Notes under the pieces: generated by a model | Database searches by the model: none | Told to the model about the DNA's origin: nothing | What the model saw: only the letters and a program-made list of their open reading frames with translations | Assembly: GCA_025965615.1 (NCBI GenBank) | Contig: JAOPWP010000060.1 | Location: 1-33,169, forward strand | Direction of reading: 5' to 3' | Source of the DNA: Frankiales bacterium | Lineage (GTDB): Bacteria > Actinomycetota > Actinomycetes > Mycobacteriales > SCTD01 | DNA length: 33,169 bases | Position numbers and translations under genes: made by a program | Shown: positions 14,802-22,457 of the stretch, piece by piece | Layout of the letters: each line of letters begins with the position of its first letter | How positions within the stretch are numbered: position 1 is the stretch's first letter

Positions 14802-16237
14802 CCGCGTGCCGCCCGTCGGGGACGCGTCGCCGCACGGGTCGTCTCGAAGACCTCGTCGAAGCCCTCGGACAGGCACCGCTTGAGCACTTCGGGGTCGGGG
14901 ACGGCGTCAGGGTCGACGTTCAGCCCGAGGCAGCACGTCCCGGCATAGGTGATCATCGCGATCATCGCCGCGACGCCGGGCCGCGGACCGAGCGGGTACA
15001 TGCCCACGATCTCCTGGCCCGCGAGGAACACCGGCTGGGACAGGCCCCGGATGTTCGAGATCTGGACGTCGGACGCGGTCATGAGCTTGGCCGAGAGCTC
15101 GATGATCACCGAGGCGGGCAGTTTGGTGAGCGTGGGCGAGATCTGGTCGAGGAAGCCGATCGCGGGCTCCTCCCGCACCTCCAGGACGAACTCGCGCACC
15201 AGCTGCATGCGCACGACCGGATCGCGCTCGGACAGGGGCGCCGCGAACCGCGCACCGGCGAAGCGGTTGCCGCCCAGCGGGTCGTTGTCGCGCCGCAGGC
15301 TCACCGGCATCCCGATGGGGAGCCGCTCGACGGACGCGCCGTGGTGCTCGTGGTAGCGCCGGAGCCCGCCGAGGACAGCGGCGACGAACGCGTCGTTGAC
15401 GGAGGCTCCAGCGGCCTTGCCCGCAGCCCTGAGCTGGTCGAGAGGGACGTCGAGGACGATCAGCCGGTTGCCGACCCCACCGGACCCGCGCAGCAGGGGC
15501 GACCTGTCCACGTCGGGCGGCGCGAGCATGCGGCTGAGGGACTGTGCGTACCGCGCGACGCCACCCGTCGTGCGCACGGGGTCGGCGAGGGAACGCCCGA
15601 GGACCCGAACCGCACCCGACGAGCGCCGCACCAGCTCGGTCGGCGCTCCCGTGAGGCGTCGGCGCAGCCGGCTCCCGAGCAGACCCGCTGCGGTGAGCGG
15701 CTCCCCCGGGGCCGCCGCCAGGCCGATGACCGCTCCGCCCGGGTCCGCCGTGCTGCTGTGCGCCAGCGTGAGCAGCTGGATGAGACCCAGCCCGTCGGTG
15801 AGGCTGTGGTGGAACTTGAACAGGTACGCGGCCCGGCCGCCGGACAGCCCGGTCACCAGGATCGCCTCCCACGGCGGCCTGGCCCGGTCCAGCGGACGCC
15901 TCATCAGCGACTCGCACAGGGCCAGGAGCGCCTGCTCGTCGCCCGGGTCGTGGAGGCGTAGGGAGTGGACGTGGTGGTCCAGGTCGAAGTGGGGGTCCGG
16001 CGCCCAGGCCGGTTGCACCAGCGGCACCAGGGGCTCCACCACGCGCTCGCGCAGACGGGGCACCCGGGTCGTCGTACGGACGTGCGCCTCGCGGAAGCGC
16101 TGCCAGTCAGGCTCTCCCGCGAGCACCTCGAGCAGGATGCCGGTGGACCGGGTGCGGGGGTCTGGCTCGGACCGCCACATCAGCGCCTCCCAGGCGCTCA
16201 TGTCAGACGCTCCCCCCCACGTCTCGGTGTCAGTCAC
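14798..16237 (-). CDS. Wax ester synthase / acyl-CoA:diacylglycerol acyltransferase
   Basis: 479 residues of the WS/DGAT (Atf) family, which esterifies diacylglycerol or fatty alcohols with acyl-CoA to make storage lipid at the membrane or lipid-body surface. The active-site motif HHSLTDG is at 143-149, with the second His and Asp148 the catalytic pair. PLDRARPPWE (115-124) and the C-terminal ISNIRG...GPRPGVAAMI block are also family hallmarks. Length is normal (about 450-480). GTG 16237 overlaps the gpsA stop as GTGA. The order gpsA, DGAT, esterase, HAD-PlsC, PlsB puts the whole glycerolipid route in one transcript and resembles the mycobacterial Rv2482c-Rv2485c region (recalled, not computed). 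Confidence 0.93.
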   Translation of the reverse strand: MTDTETWGGASDMSAWEALMWRSEPDPRTRSTGILLEVLAGEPDWQRFREAHVRTTTRVPRLRERVVEPLVPLVQPAWAPDPHFDLDHHVHSLRLHDPGDEQALLALCESLMRRPLDRARPPWEAILVTGLSGGRAAYLFKFHHSLTDGLGLIQLLTLAHSSTADPGGAVIGLAAAPGEPLTAAGLLGSRLRRRLTGAPTELVRRSSGAVRVLGRSLADPVRTTGGVARYAQSLSRMLAPPDVDRSPLLRGSGGVGNRLIVLDVPLDQLRAAGKAAGASVNDAFVAAVLGGLRRYHEHHGASVERLPIGMPVSLRRDNDPLGGNRFAGARFAAPLSERDPVVRMQLVREFVLEVREEPAIGFLDQISPTLTKLPASVIIELSAKLMTASDVQISNIRGLSQPVFLAGQEIVGMYPLGPRPGVAAMIAMITYAGTCCLGLNVDPDAVPDPEVLKRCLSEGFDEVFETTRAATRPRRAARG

Positions 16238-17271
16238 CAGGCATCTCCCTTGGTCTCATGGCCGGGCGGCCTGCGGAGCAGTCCCCGGTAGGCGTCCTGG
16301 GCCGTGGCGTCGGCGTTGACCACCGCATCGACCTCACGCGCGATGGGCAGCTCGACCCCCGCGTCGGCGGCCAGCTTGATCGCGACCGAGCTGGTCTTGA
16401 CGCCCTCGGCGACCTGCCGCATCCCGGCGAGCACCTCCGCGATCGTGCGTCCCCGTCCGAGCTGCTCACCGACGTACCGGTTGCGGCTGTGCGGGCTCGT
16501 GCAGGTCACGATCAGGTCGCCGACCCCGGCGAGGCCGGAGAAGGTCTCGCGCTCACCGCCGAGGGCCTGACCGAGGATGCTCATCTCACGGGCGGCCCGG
16601 GTCATGACCATGGCCTTGGTGTTGAACCCGGCGCCGGCGCCGTCCGCCATCCCGACCGCGATGGCGTAGACGTTCTTGAGCGCACCGGCGATCTCCACTC
16701 CGATCACGTCGGTGGTCGAGTAGATGCGGAACAGCGACGTGCGGAACAGGTCAGCCAGGCGAGCGGCCGTGCCCTCGTCCGGCATCGCGAGGGTCGCGGC
16801 GGCGGCGTAGCCCGTCATCACCTCGATGGCGATGTTGGGACCCGCCAGCGCACCTGCCGGGTGGCCGGGCAGGACGTCGGCGATGACCTCGGTCATCCGC
16901 TTCTGGGTGTCGAGCTCGAGGCCCTTGGCCAGGCTCACCACCGGGACCCAGGGTCGGACCATCGGTGCGATCTGCTCCAGCACGCCTCGCAGTCCCTGGG
17001 AGGGAACGGCGCAGACGAGGACGTCGGCCTCGCTCACAGCCTCCTCGAGCGAGCTCGTGGCGAGCAGCGACGGGGGCAGCGAGATGTCCGGCAGGTAGGT
17101 GCTGTTGGTGTGCTGCGCGCTCACCTCGTGGGCGACGGCCGCTGAGCGGGCCCACAGCACGGTCGGGGAGCTCTGCGCTGCGATGGAGGCCATCGTCGTC
17201 CCCCACGACCCCGCTCCCAGCACAGCCACCCGGGGCTGGCGGCGAGGGAGCGGAGCCGCGCCACTGCTCAT
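16234..17271 (-). CDS. gpsA: NAD(P)+-dependent glycerol-3-phosphate dehydrogenase
   Basis: 345 residues. It reduces dihydroxyacetone phosphate to sn-glycerol 3-phosphate, the acceptor for PlsB. Motifs: dinucleotide site LGAGSWGT (18-25), SLAKGLE (113-119), AGPNIAIE (143-150), the catalytic Lys199 in GALKNVYAIAVGM and D251 in GVGDLIVTCTS, and NRYVGEQLGRG. Length is standard. ATG 17271 overlaps the stop of the preceding gene as ATGA. The frame is open much further upstream, but that part is a shadow of the unknown-function and kinase genes, not a fused domain. Actinomycetes usually carry another gpsA elsewhere, so this may be a dedicated copy for storage lipid (inference). Confidence 0.95.
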   Translation of the reverse strand: MSSGAAPLPRRQPRVAVLGAGSWGTTMASIAAQSSPTVLWARSAAVAHEVSAQHTNSTYLPDISLPPSLLATSSLEEAVSEADVLVCAVPSQGLRGVLEQIAPMVRPWVPVVSLAKGLELDTQKRMTEVIADVLPGHPAGALAGPNIAIEVMTGYAAAATLAMPDEGTAARLADLFRTSLFRIYSTTDVIGVEIAGALKNVYAIAVGMADGAGAGFNTKAMVMTRAAREMSILGQALGGERETFSGLAGVGDLIVTCTSPHSRNRYVGEQLGRGRTIAEVLAGMRQVAEGVKTSSVAIKLAADAGVELPIAREVDAVVNADATAQDAYRGLLRRPPGHETKGDAW

Positions 17272-18281
17272 GGCAGCGTGGGGCAGTAGGTGTAGGAGCT
17301 GCTGCGCGTGTGGGCGAACTCGAAGATGCCGAGCCCGGGCCGGCCGTCCCAGGTGAAGGCGGCCAGGCGGTCGGTCAGCGAGGAGTCCAGCGTCCGGGGG
17401 GACACCGATCCGTCCAGCGGGTAGGTGTCGTGCTCCAGGTGGTCCCGGCCGGCCGGCTTGCCGTGGTGACCGCCGTAGCCGCCGCCCGACATGAAACCGC
17501 CGCCGGCCGAGGCGTCGGCGTCGATGCGGTAGGTCGCGCCCGCCTGCGTGCGCACCTCGACGGTGCCGCCCTTGAGGTCGAGGTCGTCGGTGAACTGCAG
17601 GTCGTGCAGCACGTCGACGATCGGGTCCAGCTCCCCGGACTCGTGCATGACGGCGCCCTCGAGGAGCAGCCGTCCCTGGCTGCGGTCCTCGACCAGGAGG
17701 AAGCCGACGGACCGGTCGTCGAACTGCGCCTGGTACCAGATGTGCAACCCCTGGCCGCCGGACATGGTGCGCACACCGCGCGAGCGGTCCCGCTGCCCGT
17801 ACCAGCCGTCGACCTGCTGCTGGATGCCGTCGATGGTGAGAGTGCCCGTGTAGTAGCCGGACTGGAACAGGTGGTCGAAGGCCGCGGTCACCGACTCGCC
17901 CTGCTTGACGGCCACCTCGCCGAACCAGGCCGGCGCGCGGGCGCGCCACTCCAGGTCGAACTCGAGCCCGGTCGGGTTGGGCCCGAGGCGCACGTGCCAC
18001 GTCTGCATCGGCTCCACGACGCGCCAGGAGAACGGGCCCGCGCTCGTGCCGTCCGTCGCGCTCAGCTCGGTCGAGAAGCGCACGTTCCGCTGCTCGGTGT
18101 CCGTCACCAGGATCGCGAAGCCGTCGACGGTGTCCTTCGGCGGGTAGATGCCGAGGCCGAACAGGATCGACGGGGACGCCGAGTCCCTCGAGTGCAGGTT
18201 GAACACGAAGCGGTCGAAGAACCGCTCCGGCAGGCCCTTCGCGTCGGGCGCGACCAGCTCGTCGTGGAACTCCTGCGTCAT
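17268..18281 (-). CDS. Protein of unknown function, beta-rich (possibly lipocalin/AttH-like)
   Basis: 337 residues, no signal peptide or membrane span. The sequence is rich in predicted beta strands with many W, Y and F and repeated DG turns. Notable blocks are FGLGIYPPKD (41-50), SGYYTGTLTIDG (141-152), YGQRDRSRGVR (161-171) and a Gly/His-rich stretch near 259-274. The pattern recalls the two-barrel AttH/CrtC-type lipocalin fold, which binds hydrophobic ligands, but that is a tentative impression and I do not recognise an experimentally studied member. ATG 18281 overlaps the kinase-like gene stop as ATGA and its own stop overlaps gpsA, so it is locked between an APH-like kinase and glycerolipid genes. 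A role as carrier, hydratase or isomerase for a lipid-like intermediate is possible. Confidence 0.75.
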   Translation of the reverse strand: MTQEFHDELVAPDAKGLPERFFDRFVFNLHSRDSASPSILFGLGIYPPKDTVDGFAILVTDTEQRNVRFSTELSATDGTSAGPFSWRVVEPMQTWHVRLGPNPTGLEFDLEWRARAPAWFGEVAVKQGESVTAAFDHLFQSGYYTGTLTIDGIQQQVDGWYGQRDRSRGVRTMSGGQGLHIWYQAQFDDRSVGFLLVEDRSQGRLLLEGAVMHESGELDPIVDVLHDLQFTDDLDLKGGTVEVRTQAGATYRIDADASAGGGFMSGGGYGGHHGKPAGRDHLEHDTYPLDGSVSPRTLDSSLTDRLAAFTWDGRPGLGIFEFAHTRSSSYTYCPTLP

Positions 18282-19345
18282 GCGTCCTCCAGGACCTGGT
18301 CCGGCTCCGGCGGCGCCGGAGCGAGCGGGATGCCGGCGGTGCGGTGCGCCGCGTCGAGAAAGCGCTGCACCAACGACGGGTCGGCGTAGTAGGGGTCGCC
18401 TTCGCCGCGCACCGCGCGCCGGCGTCCGTACTCGTAGAGCACGGCGAGCTTCCACAGGGCCAGCGCGCTGTACCAGTCCAGCTGGGACAGGTCGCGGCCC
18501 GTGCGCTCGGCGTAGCGCTGGGCCAGCTCGCTCCGGGTCGGGTAGCCGTCCTCGAGCAGCGCGGTCCCGAGCTCCTCGGTCGGTGTGAGCCCCTGGCCCG
18601 CCTCGGGGACGGAGGCCAGGAAGTAGCCGACGTCGAACAGCGGGTCGCCGAGCGTGGCGAGCTCCCAGTCCAGGACCGCCTCGACGCGCCCCGGAGCGCA
18701 TGCGGACAGGACGACGTTCCCGAGCCGGTAGTCGTTGTGGACGATCGCGGCACCGGACTCGGTGGGGACCCGCTCGTGCAGCCAGCGGTCGATGTCGGCG
18801 AAGTGCCGCGGGGGCCGGCCCTCCGGGTCGGCGACGAGGTGGCCCATGCGGCGCAGGTGCCGGCCGTTGAACCCTTCCGGGCGTCCGAGGTCCTCGAGGC
18901 CGGCTGCCCTCCAGTCGACGGCGTGCAGCTCGACCAGGGTGTCGATCAGCGCGTAGCCCACCTCTCGACGCGTTCCAGGCGTGTCCAGCGGCGGGGGGGT
19001 CCGGGTCGTGACGACCGGCCCGGAGGCGAAGCTCATGACGTAGAACGGGACGTCCAGGACCACCCCGGCCTCCGCGGTCGCCAGCACCCGGGCGACGGGG
19101 ACCGCGCTGTCCGCGAGCGCGGCGACGAGGCGGGCCTCCCGCAGCATGTCGTGCGCGCCCGGGGGCGTCGGGGGCGGCGGCGGGCGGCGGACCACGACGT
19201 CGCGCGTGCCGTCGGAGACCAGGAAGGTGAGGTTGGAGTGCCCGTCCCCGATGCGCTTCGCGGTCACCGGCCCGTCGCACAGGTGCCGCTCGCGCAGGAA
19301 GGCTCCGAGCGATGCGAGCGTCTCCGGTGTCCAGTCCCAGACCAC
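18278..19345 (-). CDS. APH-family phosphotransferase (ACAD10/11 kinase-domain type)
   Basis: 355 residues with a protein-kinase-like fold. The catalytic loop HNDYRLGN (203-210, D205) and the metal-binding LDWELATLGDP (225-235) match the kinase domain fused to acyl-CoA dehydrogenase in ACAD10/11, rather than antibiotic-modifying enzymes. The N-lobe VVVRRP (50-55) has Arg where many relatives have Lys. It sits between two crotonases and the unknown-function gene. The likely job is phosphorylation of a hydroxyacyl-CoA intermediate, which prepares a hydroxyl for elimination; this rests on characterised relatives, not on the sequence alone. GTG 19345 begins 6 bases after the preceding stop. A proline run occurs at 55-62. 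Confidence 0.82.
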   Translation of the reverse strand: MVWDWTPETLASLGAFLRERHLCDGPVTAKRIGDGHSNLTFLVSDGTRDVVVRRPPPPPTPPGAHDMLREARLVAALADSAVPVARVLATAEAGVVLDVPFYVMSFASGPVVTTRTPPPLDTPGTRREVGYALIDTLVELHAVDWRAAGLEDLGRPEGFNGRHLRRMGHLVADPEGRPPRHFADIDRWLHERVPTESGAAIVHNDYRLGNVVLSACAPGRVEAVLDWELATLGDPLFDVGYFLASVPEAGQGLTPTEELGTALLEDGYPTRSELAQRYAERTGRDLSQLDWYSALALWKLAVLYEYGRRRAVRGEGDPYYADPSLVQRFLDAAHRTAGIPLAPAPPEPDQVLEDA

Positions 19346-19351
19346 CTCAGC

Positions 19352-20203
19352 TCACCGCCCGGTGAACCGGGGAGGACGCTGCTCCTTGAACGCGGCGAGC
19401 GCCTCGGGCATGTCGTCGGTCTGCGCCAGCAGGGCCTGACCGCGGTTCTCGAGCTCCAGGGCCGCCTTGTACGACGTGATCTCCTGGTTCCGCTGGATGG
19501 CCCGCTTGGACATGCGCACTCCGCCAGGGGAGTTGGTGGCGATGAGCCTGGCCGTTGCGAGTGCCTCGTCGAAGAGCTGGTCGGTCGGCACCATCCGGTT
19601 CGCCAGGCCGATCCGGACGGCCTCGTCGGCCCCGACGATCCGTCCGCTGAAGCCGATCTCGGCCGCACGGCCGGGCCCGATCAGGCGGGGGAGGGTGTAC
19701 GACGTGCCCAGCTCCCCCATCGACAGGCCCACCTTGATGAACGCCGCGCTGAACTTGGCCGTCGGTGCCACGAGCCGGATGTCTGCGGCCAGGGCAAGGG
19801 CCAGGCCACCGCCGGTGGCGGGGCCGTGGATGGCCGCGATGACGGGGAACGGGAGGTGCCGGATCGCGGCGATCCCACCGGCCGCCGTCTCCTGGAACTT
19901 CAGGAAGTCGCGGACGCCCATGCGGGTGATGGTCTCGATCTCGTCGAGGTCGAAGCCCGGGCAGAACGCACGCTCTCCCGTCCCGGTCAGGATGAGCGCG
20001 CGGACGTCGCTGTCCCGGAGCGCCTGCGCGGCCAGGCCGTACTCGGTGAACATCCGCTCGGTCTGGGAGTTCATCCGCTCGGGGCGGTTCATGCGCAGCA
20101 CCGCGACGTCGTCGAGGACCTCGAGCGAGAGCGTCGACAGCTCGACCACCCGTACGCCGGCCGCCATGGTGGTGGTGTCCAGCACTGCTGACACGCCGCT
20201 CAC
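19352..20203 (-). CDS. Enoyl-CoA hydratase/isomerase-family protein (paralogue B)
   Basis: 283 residues (about 271 if an internal ATG at 20167, reading MAAGVRVVELS, is used). Crotonase fold with oxyanion-hole regions ERAFCPGFDL (77-86) and HGPATGGGLALAL (126-138). The two hydratase glutamates are absent: the GGGxE position is Ala135 and the PE position is Phe155. Instead E164 in SMGELGTSYTLPRL lies where enoyl-CoA isomerases carry their acidic residue. An isomerase or other proton-shuttling reaction is therefore likelier than simple hydration. Its C-terminal 60 residues are nearly the same as those of the upstream gene, showing tandem duplication. GTG 20203 overlaps the upstream stop as GTGA. 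Confidence 0.87.
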   Translation of the reverse strand: MSGVSAVLDTTTMAAGVRVVELSTLSLEVLDDVAVLRMNRPERMNSQTERMFTEYGLAAQALRDSDVRALILTGTGERAFCPGFDLDEIETITRMGVRDFLKFQETAAGGIAAIRHLPFPVIAAIHGPATGGGLALALAADIRLVAPTAKFSAAFIKVGLSMGELGTSYTLPRLIGPGRAAEIGFSGRIVGADEAVRIGLANRMVPTDQLFDEALATARLIATNSPGGVRMSKRAIQRNQEITSYKAALELENRGQALLAQTDDMPEALAAFKEQRPPRFTGR

Positions 20204-21012
20204 CGCCCCGTGAAGACGGGCTCGCGGCGCTCCTTGAAGGCGGCGAGCGCTTCGGGCATGTCGCTGCCGCGCGTCAGGAGCGCCTGGCCGCGGTTCTCCA
20301 GCTCGAGAGCGGCTGCGTAGGAGGAGATCTCCATGTTGGCCTGCAGCGCCCGCTTGGACAGCTGGACCCCGCCCGGGGAGTTCGCGACGATCGTGCGCGC
20401 CATCGCGACGGCGTCGTCCAGCAGGTCGTCAGGCTGGCTGACGCCGTTCACGAGGCCGATCGTCAGCGCCTCGTCCGCCAGGACGAACCGCCCCGTGAAG
20501 CAGACCTCGCTGGCGACGGCAGGCCCGACCAGCCGGGTGAGCAGCCAGGAGACCCCGAGGTCGCCTGCGGACAGGCCGATGCGGACGAAGGCGGCGTTGA
20601 ACTTCACGCTCGTCGACGCGAGGCGGATGTCCGCAGCCAGCGCCAGCGAGAACCCGCCTCCTGCTGCCGCACCGTTGACCGCAGCGATGACCGGCACCCG
20701 CATCGACCGCACCGCGAGCAGGGCCCGTGCCGCGCGCTCCTGCTGCGCGAGCATCCCCATCGCCCCGAGGCTCGGGAGGTCGTCGGCGTCCGCGAGGTCG
20801 TAGCCGGAGCAGAACGCCTTCCCCGACCCGGTCAGGATGACGACACGCAGGGCGTCCTCGGCGTCGAGCGCCGCCGCCACGCGCTCGAGTTCGTCGAACA
20901 TCTCGTTCGTCATCGCGTTGTAGCGGGCAGGCCGGTTGAGCGCCAGGACGACGACTCCCGGCGTGGGCTCGCTGAGCAGCAGCGTCTGGTACGTCTCGGA
21001 CAGGACCTTCAC
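20200..21012 (-). CDS. Enoyl-CoA hydratase/isomerase-family protein (paralogue A)
   Basis: 270 residues. Crotonase fold with GKAFCSGYDLADAD (64-77) and NGAAAGGGFSLAL (113-125). As in its neighbour, the canonical hydratase Glu positions are Ser122 and Phe142, and an acidic residue (D151 in SAGDLGVSWLLTRL) is in the isomerase-like place. The shared tail reads NSPGGV.LSKRA, then ALELENRGQALL, MPEALAAFKE and FTGR. AGGAG lies six bases before GTG 21012. The gap to the LivF stop upstream is 54 bases without a hairpin or an evident promoter, so the gene is probably read from the importer promoter. Confidence 0.88.
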   Translation of the reverse strand: MKVLSETYQTLLLSEPTPGVVVLALNRPARYNAMTNEMFDELERVAAALDAEDALRVVILTGSGKAFCSGYDLADADDLPSLGAMGMLAQQERAARALLAVRSMRVPVIAAVNGAAAGGGFSLALAADIRLASTSVKFNAAFVRIGLSAGDLGVSWLLTRLVGPAVASEVCFTGRFVLADEALTIGLVNGVSQPDDLLDDAVAMARTIVANSPGGVQLSKRALQANMEISSYAAALELENRGQALLTRGSDMPEALAAFKERREPVFTGR

Positions 21013-21066
21013 GTGCGCTCCTCTGATCTGGGTCGAGGTGGTTCGTGCTGCGGCCGCGGCTCTCGG

Positions 21067-21759
21067 CTACAGGGCGATGAGCTCCTGCACGGCCCGCGAC
21101 TTGAGGTCGCTCACCGGGCCGGACTGGACGAGCTCGCCGCTGCGCAGGGCGAGGAAGCGGTCTGCCAGCTCCTGGATCATGGCGATGTGCTGCTCGACGA
21201 GCAGGAGCGCCGTCCCCCGGCTCTGGATCTCGCGGAGGGCCGCCATCAGCTGGTCGATGACGACGGGCGCCAGGCCCTCCGTCGGCTCGTCCAGCATGAG
21301 CAGCAGCGGTTCGGCCATGAGCGCCCGCCCGATCGCGAGCATCTGCTGCTCGCCACCGCTCAGGGCGGTGCCGTGGCGGTCGGAACCGCGGGCCAGGTTC
21401 GGGAACAGCTCGTACACCGACTCGAGGGACCACTGCCCCTTGCGCCCTGAGGCGCGACCGAGCAGGAGGTTCTCCTCGACGGACAGGTTCGGGAAGATCC
21501 GCTTCCCCTGAGGGACGAGGGACACGCCGCGGGTCGTGGCCTCGTAGCCCTTGGAGCCCAGCTTCTTCCCATCGACGAGGATCTCACCCCGGACGGTGGG
21601 CACGCCGTAGACCGACATCAGCGTGGTCGACTTTCCGGCGCCGTTGCGGCCGACCAACCCGACCGTCTCCCCGGGCGCGATGGAGAAGGAGACGCCCTGG
21701 AGCACCACCGCCCCGCCGTACCCCGCGTGCACGTCGCGGAACTCGAGGACGGCGGTCAT
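21067..21759 (-). CDS. livF: Branched-chain amino-acid-type ABC transporter ATP-binding protein LivF
   Basis: 230 residues. Walker A GRNGAGKST (37-45), Q-loop VPQGKRIFPNLSVEENL (82-98), signature LSGGEQQ (133-139), Walker B LLLMLDEP (152-159) and a switch His in VEQH. The IFPNLSVEENL stretch is diagnostic for LivF. Its ATG overlaps the LivG stop as ATGA; the frame's 57-codon upstream extension is a shadow of livG. With LivG it powers the LivHM channel. Liv-type systems in catabolic clusters often carry organic acids rather than amino acids. Confidence 0.93.
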   Translation of the reverse strand: MTAVLEFRDVHAGYGGAVVLQGVSFSIAPGETVGLVGRNGAGKSTTLMSVYGVPTVRGEILVDGKKLGSKGYEATTRGVSLVPQGKRIFPNLSVEENLLLGRASGRKGQWSLESVYELFPNLARGSDRHGTALSGGEQQMLAIGRALMAEPLLLMLDEPTEGLAPVVIDQLMAALREIQSRGTALLLVEQHIAMIQELADRFLALRSGELVQSGPVSDLKSRAVQELIAL

Positions 21760-22457
21760 GCGGCACTCCCGAGGTAGGCCTTGATGACGTTGTCGTCGGC
21801 GCGGACCTCTGCCGGCGTACCGGTGGTGAGGACCCGGCCCAGGTCGAGGACGGTGATCACGTCGCAGGTGCGGAACACGCCCTCGACGTCGTGCTCGACC
21901 AGCAGTGCCGCGACGTTGCGCTCCTGGCACAGGTCCCGCACGTGCTGCAGCATCTTCACCGACTCGCTGTTCACGAGCCCTGCGCAGGGCTCGTCGAGCA
22001 ACACCACCCTGGGGCTCCCGATGAGGGAGATGGCCAGGTCGACGGATCGCTGTGTGCCGTAGGCGATCTCGCTGCAGATCTCGTCGAGGCTCTCCTCGAG
22101 CCCGAGGGCAGACACGATGCCCTCGAGGTCAGGCTCGGCATTGCGCCGGGCGACCATGTTGAGCTGCTGGCGCACCGTCATCGACCCGAAGACGGACGTC
22201 CGCTGGAACGACCGCGAGATGCCGTGCTCGCGGCGCCAGCGGATCGAGCGGGTCGTGATGTCCTCGCCCTCGAGCTTGACGCTGCCCGAGGTGAGCTTCT
22301 TGCGACCGGACAGGGCGTCGATGAAGGTCGACTTGCCGGCACCGTTGGGGCCGATCACACCGTGCACGAGCCCGGGTGTCAAGGTGATGGCCACGTCGCT
22401 GAGCGCGGCCAGCGCGCCGTACCGCACCGTCACCCCGGTGGCCTCGAAGATGGTCAT
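21756..22457 (-). CDS. livG: Branched-chain amino-acid-type ABC transporter ATP-binding protein LivG
   Basis: 233 residues from ATG 22457, which overlaps the LivM stop as ATGA. Walker A GPNGAGKST (36-44), Q-loop ISRSFQRTSVF (80-90), Walker B VVLLDEPCAGL (151-161) and switch His in VEHD. The signature reads IAYGTQRSVDLA (131-142) rather than LSGGQ or the LSYGEQ usual for LivG, a divergent but apparently functional version. Compared with LivF it is the second ATPase half. Confidence 0.92.
   Translation of the reverse strand: MTIFEATGVTVRYGALAALSDVAITLTPGLVHGVIGPNGAGKSTFIDALSGRKKLTSGSVKLEGEDITTRSIRWRREHGISRSFQRTSVFGSMTVRQQLNMVARRNAEPDLEGIVSALGLEESLDEICSEIAYGTQRSVDLAISLIGSPRVVLLDEPCAGLVNSESVKMLQHVRDLCQERNVAALLVEHDVEGVFRTCDVITVLDLGRVLTTGTPAEVRADDNVIKAYLGSAA

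Noticed and set aside
16234-18753. Single 839-codon frame suggesting a fusion protein containing GpsA
   Set aside because: Only the last 345 codons resemble a protein family. The upstream part is arginine/proline-rich shadow sequence of the unknown-function and kinase-like genes, which are real in other frames.
17268-19280. 670-codon frame suggesting a fusion ending in the unknown beta-rich protein
   Set aside because: The first 333 codons are the shadow of the APH-like kinase gene; an ATG at 18281 with ATGA overlap gives a natural start.
18344-20191. Long + strand frame of 615 codons opposite the kinase-like and crotonase genes
   Set aside because: Antisense shadow; no recognisable motif, and the minus-strand genes are clear.
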